In this document: positions 1-12,099 of the stretch, piece by piece
Position numbering within the stretch: position 1 is the stretch's first letter
Layout of the letters: every line of letters starts with the position of its first letter
Assembly: GCA_047967505.1 (NCBI GenBank)
Contig: CM106539.1
DNA: 64,000 nt
Source of the DNA: Dipteris shenzhenensis
Lineage: Eukaryota > Polypodiophyta > Polypodiopsida > Gleicheniales
Strand: one strand, 5' to 3'
Translations under genes and position numbers: made by a program
Notes under the pieces: generated by a model
Databases searched by the model: none
What the model was told of the DNA's origin: nothing
Seen by the model: the letters and a program-made list of their open reading frames with translations, nothing else

Positions 1-1240
1 TGGAAAATTCAAAAGGGCTCTATGCTTTTGGCCAGGGGTGCCAAGTGTGGGACTTTGTATCCCTTACATGTATCAGGGGTATTTGATCATGTTGTTGCAA
101 TAACCGAGCAGCCAAGCACTTCTTTGTGGCATTGCAGGTTGGGGCACATGAGCTAGAATGGAATGAAACTCTTATGCCGTTTGGGTTATGTACCGCATTT
201 GAGTTTCTCTGATTTTGAATTTTGTGAACACTGTCTCTATGGGAAGCAAACTAAATCAGCCCATAAAAGAAGGGGAAAGAAAGAGTTTGAAATGCTTGAT
301 TTGGTGCATTCAGACGTATGTGTTCCCATGCCTACACGGTCATTAGGCGGGGCTGAATACTATGTGACATTCATTGATGATGCAACTAGGAAAGTGTGGG
401 CTTATGCTATAGCTCGGAAGAGTGATGTGTTCCAAGTATTTCAGAAATGGCTGGCCTTGGTTGAGAATCAGTCAGGTAGAACGCTTAAATGCCTACGGAC
501 TGACAATGGTGGAGAGTATCTCTCTCATGACTTTCAACATTTCTGTGATACACGTGGGATTAAGAGGGAGCTCACATCCCCTCGTACTCCAGAACAAAAT
601 CCAGTTGCAGAAAAGATGAATCGTACCATTCAAGAAAGGTTGCAATGCATGCTTTCCAATGCAAGTCTTTCTGGTGGTTTTTGGGCTGAGGCAATGAAGA
701 CTGCAGTGCATGTGGTCAATAGATCACCTAGTAAGAGTTTGGATGGTGGTATTCCTGAAGAGGCATGGAGTGGCAAGAAGCCCTCTTACTCTCATTTGTG
801 TATATTTGGGTGTGAGGCATATGCACATGTGCCAAAAGAGCTTCGAAAGAAGCTAGATCCTAAGTCTAGGAAATGCATCTTTCTGGGTTATGGTGAAAGT
901 GGAGAGATGGGCTATCGTCTCTGGGATCCAGAAGCAAAGAAGATCATACGCAGCCATGATGTGGTCTTCAATGAGAAGAAGATGCATAAGGCACCCATGA
1001 GGGATGTGGAAATGAGGAGAATCACTTTCCAGGATGTGAATCCACCTGCATATGTTGATAGACAACAAGCTGTCCATGCACCAAATGTGCAAGAAATGGT
1101 ACCACCAAGTACTCCCACAGGTATACAATCAAGGGTAGATGATGGATCATCTATTGGTGGAAATGATGAGCCAAATGTGGCTGATATGCAGGTGGGACAG
1201 CAAGCTGAAATGCCCTTGAGAAGATCATCTAGACTATTGC
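1..1240 (+). pseudogene. Ty1/copia pol fragment: GAG-pre-integrase and integrase
   Basis: The reading frame open from 163 to 1296 encodes a copia integrase, the enzyme that inserts retrotransposon cDNA. A GAG-pre-integrase zinc region precedes it, with LWHCRLGHMS near 127-156 and then CEHCLYGKQ. The core shows HSDV, RTDNGGEY and a degenerate PEQNPVAEKMNR, so the D, D and E positions are present. The post-core segment IFGCEAYAHVPKE and CIFLGYGESGEMGYRLWD is typical of copia. A stop lies before codon 163, and homology begins at base 1, so the element continues outside the window. After RRSSR (about 1240) copia similarity ends and unrelated sequence leads into a LINE relic, so RT and RNase H are missing here. 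Family assignment is confident; the element is inactive as seen. Confidence 0.9.
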
Positions 1241-1329
1241 TCCCTCACTTTCTTTCTTTCACTTTCCTTCCAAAACAATGGCTGCCTACTACGTGACTTC
1301 ATTTATTTGATGGTGTTGATCATTCCTTG

Positions 1330-3010
1330 ATAGTGCTTCGCCTAGAGCCAACCCCATCATGGGATCCCGCAGAAGGCGATGCAGATCTCAAATGCCCTTT
1401 TGCATGAGGAGATGCAACAAGCCATTTAGTAGCAATCAACTTTTCTCCCTTGAGACAGATGGGCCAACTGGACAGTGGCTGCAGACAAATACGAGAGCTT
1501 TCTCCTTGACCTCCAAGCTAAAGAGATGTATAGTTTCCTTACCACTCTTGTAGGGTGTGGTAGGTCCAATAGGGGCACATGATGATTAGGCAGTTTTTCC
1601 AGATTAACGGCCCTCGATCTACTGGGACCCCACTTTAACAATGATGGAATGAAAGAGACTAGATTCATTTGGACCTACAAGAGATATTGGCAATGACCAC
1701 GACCTTCTATAGCCAATTGTTCTAGTACAAGGAGGAGAGCCCTTTGGTCCTCTCAATCTAGGAGTCCACGTGGGCACACTGTCCTCCTGTAGTCTCTCAT
1801 GGCATGAGCAGATAGTTGGATTCCCCATTCATGGATAAGACCTCAAGGCTCTGCCACGACAAAAGTGCCTAGGAGAGGATGGCTTGACCTCGGCCTTCTT
1901 CAAGTACTTTTAAAAGTGCATGCTTGTTCCCATGTGGTTGCCCTTTTAGGAGATCTTTGATTCCAGATTGCTCCCTTAAGTCTCTCTGCCAGATTTGCTT
2001 AATCCTAAAAGGGGGAGACCACACTGACTTCCACAAATGGCGTTCGCTCACACTTATGGATACCGCTTACAAGATCTTAGCCAAGGTCTTGGGATTGCGC
2101 GTGTGCCCACATCTTACCAACATCATCCATGACACACAAATCACAGCATCCTCTACAACATCTTCACTACACAGTGAATTAGGCACGGGAGGAGTCACGA
2201 TCTATCGCATTCCTTCTCTTGAATTTCAAGAAGACTTCTGTACATCGGAAGTGCCAATCAAATGCTTATCAAGGGCCACACAAGGTAGGGCTTTTCCCTG
2301 TCCTACACAGTACGCCAAGACTACCCTCTAGCACCTTACCTTTTTCTTTTCGACACAAAGGATCTAGACTACTTATTGAGACCTCATACGATTGGTCTCA
2401 CTAGGATGCACTTGCCGATTCGACAAGAGGACAAGCTTTTAGAGTGAACTCTGAGGAAGTCCAAGGTGCCCTTGTGATATGCAGGGCAAAGATCAACTAG
2501 CCTAAATCAGTTGGCTTCCTTACAACCACTCAAGAGGCTAAAGAGATCTTGGAGTAGGGAGCCACTTGACATCTGCTAGATTCCAGGGGGCCAAACAATG
2601 AAGTACTAAGCATGCCAAGTAGGATTTGATATTTCACCAGAGCAACAGATCATCCCTATGCTAAAGAGTGTGACGCAAGCTCTTGTATTGGAGCTCGTCC
2701 AAACACACTTTAGCATGTACATAGTCTCATGCTGGTGTTTTAACAAGGGAAGCATGAGACAACTCAAGGGCCTATTGCACAATTTCTTATGGGCAGCACA
2801 AGGAACACTAGCACCAAGGTTGCCTAGCAAACAACGATTCTATCCTAGCTATCCTAGCAAAGAGAGGTCTGGGCATCATAAATCCAGAGATGCAAAGCAA
2901 AGCCCTTTAGGCACGTTGGTAGTGCGTGGACTCACTCCAAACTCACAGCCTTGGAAGCTCTTGCTTCAACATGGGCTTCCGAGAAACACAATTGACCAAC
3001 AACATTAGTG
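1330..3010 (+). pseudogene. LINE reverse transcriptase relic
   Basis: Frameshifted remains of a non-LTR retrotransposon ORF2 on the plus strand. Recognisable blocks are FYSQLF near 1708, then CLILKGGDHTDFHKW and TAYKILAKVLGLRVCP at 1996-2110, which match the start of LINE reverse transcriptases. Near 2700-2800, MYIVSCWCFNKGSMRQLKG and LLHNFLWA match the post-RT region. The block carrying the catalytic YxDD is not readable. Stops and frameshifts occur throughout, so no protein is made. The family differs from the better preserved LINE at 36-41 kb. The 3' end probably lies near 3010-3050. Confidence 0.75.
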
Positions 3011-3200
3011 AATCTTATTGATGTTGAAAACAAATCCTTCATGAATAATATAACATGCTAGCCAACCAAAGGTTGTGGAGTTCATTCTCAAGAGTACAAT
3101 GGTCTACTCAAGCCTCTAAAAGTCCACCTTGGACTCTGAAGAGTGAGGCCCAAATGGATATATACACCTTCATAAGATTAGAATATATCCAACCTTATAA

Positions 3201-3222
3201 ATATATATATATATATATATAT
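3201..3222. repeat. (AT)n microsatellite
   Basis: Eleven AT units in a row, just before the dispersed repeat at 3228-3380. Confidence 0.95.
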
Positions 3223-3227
3223 CCACT

Positions 3228-3380
3228 CAAAACACAACAAAGTGCGGTTTCAATCTCACGACAATCACTCATAAGGTTGAAAACCATAAACTCCATCACG
3301 CATAGCCTATGGCATCCCCATTGACGTCATCAACACCCAACAATGGGTGTAGACCATAGTATAAAAATATGCTCACATAC
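3228..3380. repeat. Dispersed repeat, copy 1 (second copy at 29578-29720)
   Basis: The block AAACTCCATCACGCATAGC, then CATCCCCATTGACGTCATCA and GGGTGTAGACCATAGT, recurs with substitutions at 29588-29680. In both copies it follows a dinucleotide-rich tract and contains a short hairpin, here CACCCA-ACAA-TGGGTG. No coding potential. The family is not recognised. Confidence 0.6.
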
Positions 3381-3578
3381 AATTTTTTATGAAACACTCG
3401 CAAGAACAAAGGAAAGAAGGGAGTTTGTAAGCAACCTCAAACAAAATTATGATTAAATGAGAAAAATAAAAAATAAAGATAACTTAGACAAACTATACTA
3501 AGCTTTGAAATCCGAACCCAAACAACAAAAACTTCAACAACAAGAAGGAAGAAATAAAGCACAAATAAGAAAAAGAAA

Positions 3579-3579
3579 T

Positions 3580-3621
<42 letters not shown>
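3579..3621. repeat. Compound (TG)n(AG)n microsatellite
   Basis: Thirteen TG units run directly into eight or so AG units. The surrounding 3400-3850 is A-rich and holds no gene I can support. Confidence 0.95.
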
Positions 3622-3926
3622 ATTCAATTAGGTTAAATATTAACCACAACACATCCACCCAAAAACAAACACAACGCGCGCACACACACAACAAGAACAA
3701 ATGGTGTCACGCATGGGCGCAAAGGTAAACAAATGAAACACCAACTCAAACACAAGGAGCAATTATTATCATTATTTTGCAATTAGCTTATTTATTTATT
3801 TATAAATGCTCTCTTACTTGTGCAAATGTCAATGTCCTAACATGACTAATTTTAAACTGAAATTCATAAGTGAAAAGGTAGAAAGTTGCTAAGAAAAGTG
3901 TCTTGAACCCTCCCCCCTGCCCGCCG

Positions 3927-3943
3927 CCCCCCCCCCCCCCCCC
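3927..3943. repeat. Poly-C tract
   Basis: An uninterrupted run of 17 C. The assembled length may be unreliable at such a homopolymer. Confidence 0.9.
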
Positions 3944-3949
3944 GATCTA

Positions 3950-6060
3950 GCCCTGAAACACATCAACCTGGTCCATAAGAAGGCTAGCTCCACAAGATGT
4001 GCCGACCCCTCACTTGTTGGCCAGACCAGATGGCTGACCCTTCCTGTTTTTCCACCGAGCTGTAGGTGTCCTTTCATGGCCCCTAGTCAAGTCTCCAATA
4101 ACACCCACAATTCCTGCTCCTATTAGTACATCCCCTTCAAAAAGACCTCCACGAGCCTACATCTAATTATGAAATGCCAGGTCCATCAAAATCTGCTCCC
4201 TACATCCACGAGCCACTGAACCTGATCAGGACACAGGCTGATGAAATCACTCTAAAAGTTTGTCGAAAAAGAGGTCTATTCTGACATCTCCTCCCAAGCC
4301 ACTGGACAGCCCATAACGCCTGCAAGAAATCCTCTCCTGAAAATCTGACAAGCTGGCATCCAAATCTCCAGCCCAGTCGAAAGCACAATACCCACGTGAT
4401 GTTGTACTGCCATCCGGAGTTGCATACCAATCAAAACCTCAACAATGATTGCATATCGCCAGCCACCTCCATCTTGGGAGTCACCAACTGCTGATTTCTT
4501 CAATGGCCAAGCCATCCTTGAACAAACACACATACAACCAGCTGTCCCCGTCATAAGCTAGTGAAAAATAGCACCCCCCCTTGATCAATGAGCCTGTGCA
4601 GAGAGATCCCAATCACTCCGGATAGATCCCCAGAATCCATCTAGAATCCTGAACTTGCATCCAACTGTCTCCAAATCAAAGCTTCTACAGAGCTCCACCA
4701 AAAGAATTAACCTAGAGTCATGCGAGGTCACTGCAGCAGGCTCCCCAGTCTCCAACATGAAGTCCTCAACTGGATCAGCCGCATAAGCCTACAGTGTCAT
4801 GCAACTGGGCACCAATGGAATGTGCCTCCCGAACACAGTCTTTGTAAACAATTCAGTTTCCTTGAAGACCTCCCCACCAAGCTCCACAGCCATATCGCAA
4901 CAGGAACCAAATGCCTCTCCAGCGAAGCCTCAAGCCTCCCCTTCTACCTATCCAGAGGATCTTCACCCTCCACTCTAGAATTCAAGAAACCTGAACAAAC
5001 AATGTGCCCAAAGCAATCTATTGGATTCAACAACAATTGAAAAGAGAAGACTGACCCTAAATTTACCTCCCCACCTTTGTGAAAGTCCACCAACTCTCGT
5101 GGGATCATGGCCTCTGTTGGTGCTTTGGTCCTAATGTTCCCTACCGTGGTATTGTGATAACCACTATGTACTACTTTACCTTCAGCCTATGGCACAAGCA
5201 ATACAGAAATACTATCTTCTTTAATTTAGTCATGGTCTATTCTTCTTCTAGGTGTTTCTGATGCATGTTTTGTGGACAACAATGTTCAGAGCTTGCTAAT
5301 AAAGTCCATTCGTGCTTTGCCAAATGAACTAAGCATAACAGACTTTCCTTGTTTTCCACCCAAAATATGGGTGCATTGGTAGCACTGCCAAGATCTCAGC
5401 AAATTCCAACTTGCGTGAGTTGTTCACACCTTAGTCCCAGGCAGTAGCTTCTGCATCTACACTGCAAGAAGACTTCTTTCCCTCTCCTCTCCTCATCATA
5501 GTCATGCTTGAGTGGAAATTTATTCATACTTGTGGTGCCTACACATCCTAGAGTGGACATAGAAATATCAATGAACATATTAGTCCACCTTTTGAGGCAT
5601 AGGAGCCTCAAGGAAGCTTGGCTGCCTGAAGTAAATGCAAGGTAGATGAGGCTGTTTTACATTCTTTCATCATAGTACAATTACCCCATCGTGCAGCCTG
5701 TACCAGTAGATATAGCAAGTGGTGATAAGAGTTGCAACTTTTGGGTCTCTGAGGAAACAACCCTGAGTGATGGAGAGACCTTGGAGGCATGGAGAAAGAG
5801 ACCTAGAGAGGCTAAGAACATAAGCATTACAATGTAAAGGCAGCATGCACAGGTTTAGAAAAATTGGAAGTGTCGATTATGCAATCTATGAAATGCATTG
5901 ACCTGCTTTTCTTTACAACTTACCACAACAATTTTCTACCTCCCCTCCAAATCACCCCCGCCCCCTAAAAAAGGGGATTTTTTGGAATCTTTCAAAAACA
6001 AAAATTTTTAAAAATCAAGAAGCTCCTTGTGGATGAAAGGTGTCCCAAAAAGCGCGTTAC
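3950..6060. other. Stretch without a recognisable gene
   Basis: Short open frames occur on both strands (for example 4720-5040 plus and 4276-4554 minus), but none shows a family motif, signal peptide or consistent frame. I see no RNA gene or repeat structure beyond weak pyrimidine richness near 4100-5000. Confidence 0.5.
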
Positions 6061-6310
6061 AATCTTTTATATACACCTATGATCACCCTCAAGGGAAAGT
6101 TGCTTGAACTTTATGAAAGACACCGGCAACATAGAGTGAATCTCAACATCGATTGAGTGCATCAAGATGAAATCTGGTTTTTTTTTTTTTGCAAAGAAAA
6201 GACGAAATCTGTTAATAGTACACTTGTGGAGTCTACCAAAATTTTCATGAAAGGACTTGCTGTTTGAATGATCAAGATGGACATGTGAATCACGCTCAGG
6301 AACCATTGAA

Positions 6311-6835
6311 AAGAAATGGTGAAAGCATTTCACGGTCTAACCTCTTCATACACAACTTTTAGCTTTAGAAGAGTAGATGGAACAATAGCGACATGGACAG
6401 CCTTTTGCTCTTCTTCACTCTGCATAGTGCTGCATCTGAAAGCAGAGAAATTGTCGTCCAGTTTCTCTTTCACAATTCCTTCATCTATTTGCTTTAGCAT
6501 GTACTTGCATTTCTTTACAAGAACGCTTGACCATGAAATGCACCCTCTCATGCCTGAAAATAGGAGGTCAAAGAACTCATGAAACATGAAAAGAAATACG
6601 CTCTAGCCTCTTCATACACAAGTTGTAGCTTTAGACGTGTGAATGGGAAGATGTCCACATGGACAGCCTTTTGCTCTTCTTCATTCTTCTTAGTAGAAGT
6701 GCTGCATAGAAACCAGACAAACTCTCTTCCAGTTTCTCTTTCAGTATACCTTCATCTATTTGCTTTAGCATGTTACTGCACTTCTTTATGGAATCAACGC
6801 TCTCATGCTGAAAATAGAAGGTCAGAGCAGTTGAC
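6311..6835 (-). repeat. Tandem duplication of a ~265-bp block with minus-strand coding remnants
   Basis: Two direct copies lie at about 6335-6575 and 6605-6830. Both share the stretch CATGGACAGCCTTTTGCTCT and the stretch TTCATCTATTTGCTTTAGCA. On the minus strand the first copy holds an 85-residue frame (6587-6330) with MLKQIDEGIVKEKLDD and EEEQKAVHVAIVPST. The second copy reads MLKQIDEGILKEKLEE and, after a one-frame shift, EEEQKAVHVDIFPFT. Retention of a shared protein-like reading suggests duplicated exons or a broken gene. I do not recognise the family. The neighbouring gene is DUF538 at 7089-7556, with no evident link. Confidence 0.6.
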
Positions 6836-7088
6836 TTGTCCAGACTGGTTAAGATCTAGGTAACTTTTTATCATTTCCGCCCTTATATTCTCTATTTCTC
6901 ATGCAACCATAACTTTTTCCAACACTCTTCCTTTCTCATATCCCAGTTAAAACTTTGCTGCTGCTTGGGAAAAGATCATAAAAATTCAAAATAATTTGAA
7001 GCAAAACATCTACAAGAAGTGGTGACATTTGCAAACAAAAGAATTTCCAACCCAAAATTCCGAACAGTGCAGGATACAGTGCATACGA

Positions 7089-7556
7089 TCAAATAGTCGA
7101 GTAGCGGTTGTCATCCATCCGCCCTATACAATAAGGGTTCTCGCTAAAGTTGTCCGCAGGAAAACTAGCAGAGAACGGACCAACTTGGAAAACGAGATCG
7201 CTGCCGCTCACAGATATGGAGTCAATATTCCACCACATGAACAGTATATGCACGGATATCCCACTGAGGTTCCGGAGCCGATCGTAAGAGATGATGCCGC
7301 CAATTCGGGGCGAATACCTGACCTGGTAGCTGTCGGAGATGGTGAACTTACACGATCCTTGAAGGTGCAAGCTGAAGTGTCCATTGTCATCGAGGGAGTA
7401 ATCTTGTCCGGAATCTTGGACGGTGCTGGGAAGGAGACCTTCAGGAAAGCCATAACTCTGGAGAACCTCGTAAGCAGAGGGCTGGGGAGCGAAGGAAGCA
7501 GAGGAAAGAAGGGTGAATGTGAAGAAAAAGAGGAAGAAGAGGATGGGAGACTGCAT
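7089..7556 (-). CDS. DUF538 family secreted protein
   Basis: A complete intronless frame of 155 residues on the minus strand, ending in TGA. Residues 1-20 form a hydrophobic signal peptide (MQSPILFFLFFFTFTLLSSA), so the product is probably secreted or vacuolar. The mature part carries the plant DUF538 pattern: YEVLQSYGFPEGLLPST near 29, a GSCKF block near 67, SPRIGGIISYDRL near 83, LSGISVHILFMWWNIDSI near 98 and VGPFSASFPADNF near 126. Length and domain order fit the short single-domain members of the family, which are found in land plants and whose biochemical role is poorly defined. The start is the only ATG that leaves the signal peptide intact. An opposite-strand frame at 7029-7562 is a shadow. 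No clear TATA box was found in the GT-rich region upstream (7700-7790). Confidence 0.9.
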   Translation of the reverse strand: MQSPILFFLFFFTFTLLSSASFAPQPSAYEVLQSYGFPEGLLPSTVQDSGQDYSLDDNGHFSLHLQGSCKFTISDSYQVRYSPRIGGIISYDRLRNLSGISVHILFMWWNIDSISVSGSDLVFQVGPFSASFPADNFSENPYCIGRMDDNRYSTI

Positions 7557-7719
7557 TGTTAGGGATTTGGGAGGAAGGACAAGTCGGTGAACTGAAGGTT
7601 GTTTGCTGTGTGCTCCTGTGCTTTGTTAAGACAGCCCACAGAAGAAGAATATCCTTTCCTTTGCACAGAATAAGCCAGGTCTTCTAGTATCTGAGTCACG
7701 GGTTCATAGGCCTCCAGGC

Positions 7720-7786
7720 CTCGTGTGTGCGTGTGTGTGAGTGTGTTTATTTTCACTATAAAAACAGTATGTGTGTGTGTGTGTGT
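7720..7786. repeat. (GT)n microsatellites upstream of the DUF538 gene
   Basis: Two GT runs (about 7724-7746 and 7769-7786) are separated by a short AT-rich segment. They lie 165-230 bp upstream of the DUF538 start codon, in its presumed promoter. Confidence 0.85.
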
Positions 7787-7949
7787 TTAGTTGGGCCCAT
7801 AACTCAATCGCCTTGTGAGTGTTGTGAGGAGGTTTATAGTGGTGGGGCAGCAGGAGGGCAGGAAAATGTCATAAGATTATTAAACAGCCTAGCAAGTCCA
7901 ATTTGATATAGCAAGGCAGTGATTGACTTTCATCTTCGTCAACAATCGA

Positions 7950-10900
7950 ACATGATTGAAATGCGCCAGTTTTCACAAAATGCTTACTCTACACATGTCC
8001 ACTGCTTCGGGCTCCACAACGTTTCTATTTAAAAATGCATTGGCACAACTTCAAGACCTCAAACAGTTTCCAACGGACACCAACTCTCAATTTGGGGTAA
8101 AGTTTACACATTTGTTCTTGAGGATTGATTCGAATATGATCGAGGATTTAAAGCTTTTTTTTCTTTAGCATAGATTGGATGCTACTGGATCATAAAGAAC
8201 ATGGGACCAAGGCCCTTAATCAATTAATGAGGCTTTGTTAATTGTGCAACGTATTGAGTTTTCTAAAAATAAAAATCCTAGCAAGACACCAGTGCTCCCT
8301 TCATTACTAGCGATTCCATCTGCTCCCACACTGATGGATATAGATCATGTCCAAAATGCGCAAATATTTCAATGCAATTCATTTTGGCAAAACAGATCTC
8401 AATTTCAAACTGACCCAGCAAAATTTCCAAATCGAGATCCACAAGGAAGACCAAGATGTTTTCAATGCAACAAGTATGGACACGTACGTAAATATTTCCG
8501 GTTCTTGCAGCAAACATAGATGCAAAGCCCCTAAATTGACACATACTTTTGATTCCAACAATTTGATGTCGAAAAAGAGCACCGAGAGCCGTGAAGGAGG
8601 AATCGACTTCAGGACACCCAATGAATCCTCCAATCGCATTTGTGGTGGAAGCCATGTTCAGAAATAAAGCATTGCTAGTCCTCGACTGAGGAAGTTCTTT
8701 AACCTCTTCTTATCATCCTTTTCTCTTAGATGAAAAAATCCCCCTGTATTCTCTTCTACGATGAGCCATTTAACTTTTGGTGACAATCCGACCGAATCAT
8801 AATTTGGTGCACTCCTAAAGATACAACTAGCAAATTCTCTATTTGAAATCCCGCCACAGTATTACCACAACAAATCTTTCCTTTGACCCTAGGATGTGGC
8901 TATCTGAATAAGGTGAAATTAAAATAAATGTCTCCAATTAATAAATTATGTTTAGGTCCCTTGGTTATATTGTAAGTTTACACACTCACATGTTGTTTCT
9001 TCAATAATTCAAGAAGATATCTTTTGATAAGTTGAAATCAAACAAATCCTTTTGAAATTTAGAAGTGCTTTCATAGGTCCAATTGCTACAACAACTACAA
9101 CCCCTATTTTCCACGAAATTCCTATGAGATCATCTCAGCATACTATTTCAACACTTCAAAGAAGAAGATCCAATAAAGAGATTCACGTGCTGAGAGAACA
9201 TCTGATAAGCATGCTACAGAACAAAATCATCGACATTCTAAAATTCCTTAGGCTTGTGAACCACATTTAGTTAAAAAGGAAGATGGTACTTATAGATTCT
9301 GTATAGACTACCATCCTCTCAACCAAGTAACTATTTCAAATGAGTATCGAGATTGGATGACATTCTGGATTCTCTGGCCCCTTCAAATTTTTTTACCACG
9401 TTGGATGTCAAATTGAGATATTGTGGCAAATTCTCATGACTAAAGATAGCTTCTCGAGCACCTTTTAGGCTATTTCAGTTCAATGTCATGCCCTTTGGGC
9501 TCAATAATGCACCAAGCACATTTCAACCTGTAATGAATTTCATAGTACATGATTTGATAATTTAAGGCAAGGTGTTAGTATACTTGGATGATGTCCTAAT
9601 TCATACCTCTACTTGGCTAGGAACATAAAGTTGTTCTCTTGTAGGTGTTGCGGCTCTTTCAAAAGTATCATCTGACGCTTAACCCTCAAAAATGCAAATT
9701 GGCAGAGTCAAAGTTGAAGTATCTTGGATTCATAATTTCACATGAGGGAAATAGGCCAGATTCAAATGAAGTCAAAGCAATACGCAACTTTCCTATGCCA
9801 AAAAATTTCAAACAATTATAAAGGTTTATAGGAATGGCTAGTTTTAGTGGCAAATTCATTCCAAAGCTATCCCAATTCTTGGCACCACGTAGAAATTTAA
9901 TGTAGAAGCATGTCCTGTGGTCGACACAATGTCAGAAGCTTTTGATGTTGTTCGTAATGTCCTCCAAGAGGATGCACTCCTTTGACACCCTGATTGAAAC
10001 ATGCCATTTTTGGTCCTTGGATGACAATGAGAATCCATGTCCAATCATCTACCTCAGCAGATAATGATTGACTTCACAAGAAAGCAGATATGCTGCAACA
10101 GAAATAGAATGCATGGCAGTGTTATGGGCAATTGCCAAATTACTTCCTTTAAATGTACATCCTTATGCCACAATAGAATTAGAATGCCAAATTACTTCCT
10201 TTAAATGTACATTGTTATGCCACAACAGAATTAGAATGCCTGGCAGTGGTATGGATAATTGCCAAATTACATCCTTATGTACATGGTATAGATTTCAAAG
10301 TACAAACCAATCATGCCGCACATACCGATTTGTTGAAAAATAAGAGTCTTAATGGGAGATTAGCCAAGTTGGTCATGTTTTTACAAGATTACCACATCAA
10401 ATTTTCTTATTGAGCGGGCTGGTTGAATGAGATTGCCGATGCAATTTCATGATCCCATGTGGTGGCAGCACAAAATATAGAGACTGCTAGTGTAGCCTCT
10501 CGAATGCCATTGCCATTCAATTAGCATCATCATTAGCTACCTACAGTAGAAGGCTTGAAAACCATATAGACACTATGCCCAAAGATTCAATTGGTACATC
10601 AAAAATTACAATTTGCAAAACCAACTCTCTATTTCTAGGAAATTGATTGGTTGATCTGTTATCACAAACTGACACTCCAACCAAGAATTTATTCGCTTGC
10701 AGTTTGTCTTTGGTGGTCATTTAGGATTTCTAAAAGTCCCACCAAAGATTCTATCGGCCAAAACTTAAGGAGAGTCTTCATGTCTACCTTCAATCGTGCC
10801 CAACATGCCAATCTTTCAAAATGCCCACAACGAAACCCTCTAGGGATATGACATCTATATATGTTTCTAGACCATTTCAATTGGCTGCCTGCATAATGGG

Positions 10901-11735
10901 TCCTCCCCCACATCGTCTGATGGAAATAAATATATCATAGTTCTGACTAACTATCTCACTCGGTGGATGATAGAAAAACCCCTCAAGACCTCACCATCTA
11001 GAGGAGTGGTGCAATTCTTGTTAGATAATCTGATCCTTCCTCATGGTTGTCCAAAACAAATCCTCTTAGATCAAGGCAAAAGCTTCAAGTCGGAAGCCAT
11101 TCGCACCTTGGCAGATCAATTAGATATGCAACAATAGTTTTCAAGTTCTTATCAACCTGATTCTAATGACCTTATAGAACATTTGAACCATATCATCAAG
11201 CTAATATTGTGCATGTATGTTGACCCTTCTCATTCAAATCAGGATGCTCACTCCCCTGTGTTATTGTAGCTTATAATATAGCAATTGAAGAGTCCACATG
11301 CATCAGTCCCTTTGAATCTCTATATGGGAGACCTCCAAAGTTCCCACCAGAAGTTGGCATGATAGATAAAAATGACATCAAACATAGAGAAGCATGACAA
11401 TGGGGTGGTTATTTGCAGGATTCTCTTTCCTTTCTAAAATAGAATGCTGCCAAACATCTGCATTGCACACAAGGGCATCAAATATTTCTCTATAATCGCA
11501 AACATATAACTCAGTAGTCTTCTCAAGTGGCAATCTGGTGATGGTTTATTATCTAATCAGAAAGAAGGGATTAGCTAAAAATTTCCTTGCAAAGTGGGTA
11601 GGTCCATACCAAGTTCTCAAACTAGTCAGACCAGCAAGTTATGAAATATTGCACTGCAACCAGGGACCAATACAATAGCCCACATCTTGTGCATCAAAAA
11701 AAAATTTGCACACGCTCTTCATTCCAATGGGGGGA
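7950..11735 (+). pseudogene. Decayed Ty3/gypsy element: gag, RT, RNase H, integrase
   Basis: A plus-strand gypsy element broken by many stops and frameshifts but with domains in the usual order. A nucleocapsid knuckle CFQCNKYGHVRKYF lies near 8458-8499. The RT entry block is YRFCIDYHPLNQV near 9292. The catalytic block VYLDDVLIHTS is near 9578, and LKYLGFIISHEG near 9713. RNase H shows SQESRYAATEIECMAV near 10074. Integrase shows the CPTC knuckle near 10798, then DNLILPHGCPKQILLDQG near 11026, then a C-terminal VLKLVRPASYEIL block near 11614. A protease is not readable in 8520-9050. The frame ends near 11690, followed by a polypurine tract. The element cannot be active. Confidence 0.85.
10134..10237 (+). 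repeat. 52-bp tandem duplication inside the gypsy RNase H region
   Basis: Copies at 10134-10185 and 10186-10237 both begin GCCAAATTACTTCCTTTAAA and end TTAGAAT. Because 52 is not a multiple of 3, the duplication shifts the RNase H frame. A third, shorter echo (GCCAAATTACATCCTTATGT) follows at 10261. Confidence 0.9.
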
Positions 11736-12012
11736 AGACGTGACGATCACGCCAGCTCACCACGTCCATGTAAGCTAGGAATTCTTGTTGATTGCTTGCC
11801 CTATGTGCCTTCGATCTTCTTGGAGTTGCCATGGAAACTGTCGTGCATGGAACTGTTGCCAACCGTTGATCATGATCAATAAAAGGTAGCATAATGCATG
11901 CTTCTAGGTGGTTAATTTGATGGAGCTCTTGGTCTATTCACTCTGTCATTCGCATCTCTTCTATCAGTTACGCTATCTCTCTAGTCACGCGCTTCCTCTC
12001 TCCTAAGTGATC
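11728..12012 (+). repeat. Probable polypurine tract and 3' LTR remnant of the gypsy element
   Basis: The purine run GGGGGGAAGA (11730-11739) lies just downstream of the gypsy C-terminal reading and is followed by TGACGATCACG, as expected at the start of a 3' LTR. A CAATAAAAGG block near 11877 could be a promoter or poly(A) element. No matching 5' LTR was found near 7.9 kb, so the right boundary is uncertain. Confidence 0.45.
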
Positions 12013-12020
12013 ATTATGAT

Positions 12021-12099
12021 ATGCCTCAAAGGCTTTGAACTAGTGGATTGGGCATTTGTTTCCTAATGCTCAAGTCATGAGTTTGAGTCTTAGAGGCAT
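12021..12099 (+). other. tRNA-like SINE head
   Basis: Seven bases ATGCCTC at 12021 can pair with GAGGCAT at 12093-12099, the geometry of a tRNA acceptor stem. Between them lies a B-box-like GAGTTTGAGTC (12080) and a GCATT...AATGC stem in the anticodon-arm position (about 12051-12069). The D arm is poor and the anticodon loop is one base too long for a functional tRNA. A tRNA-derived SINE head or old tRNA pseudogene is more likely. The following 100 bp are GT-rich and of unknown origin. Confidence 0.45.

Noticed and set aside
7029-7562. 177-residue plus-strand frame over the DUF538 gene
   Set aside because: It is the antisense shadow of a clear DUF538 protein with signal peptide; its Lys/Glu-rich tail mirrors the signal peptide codons.
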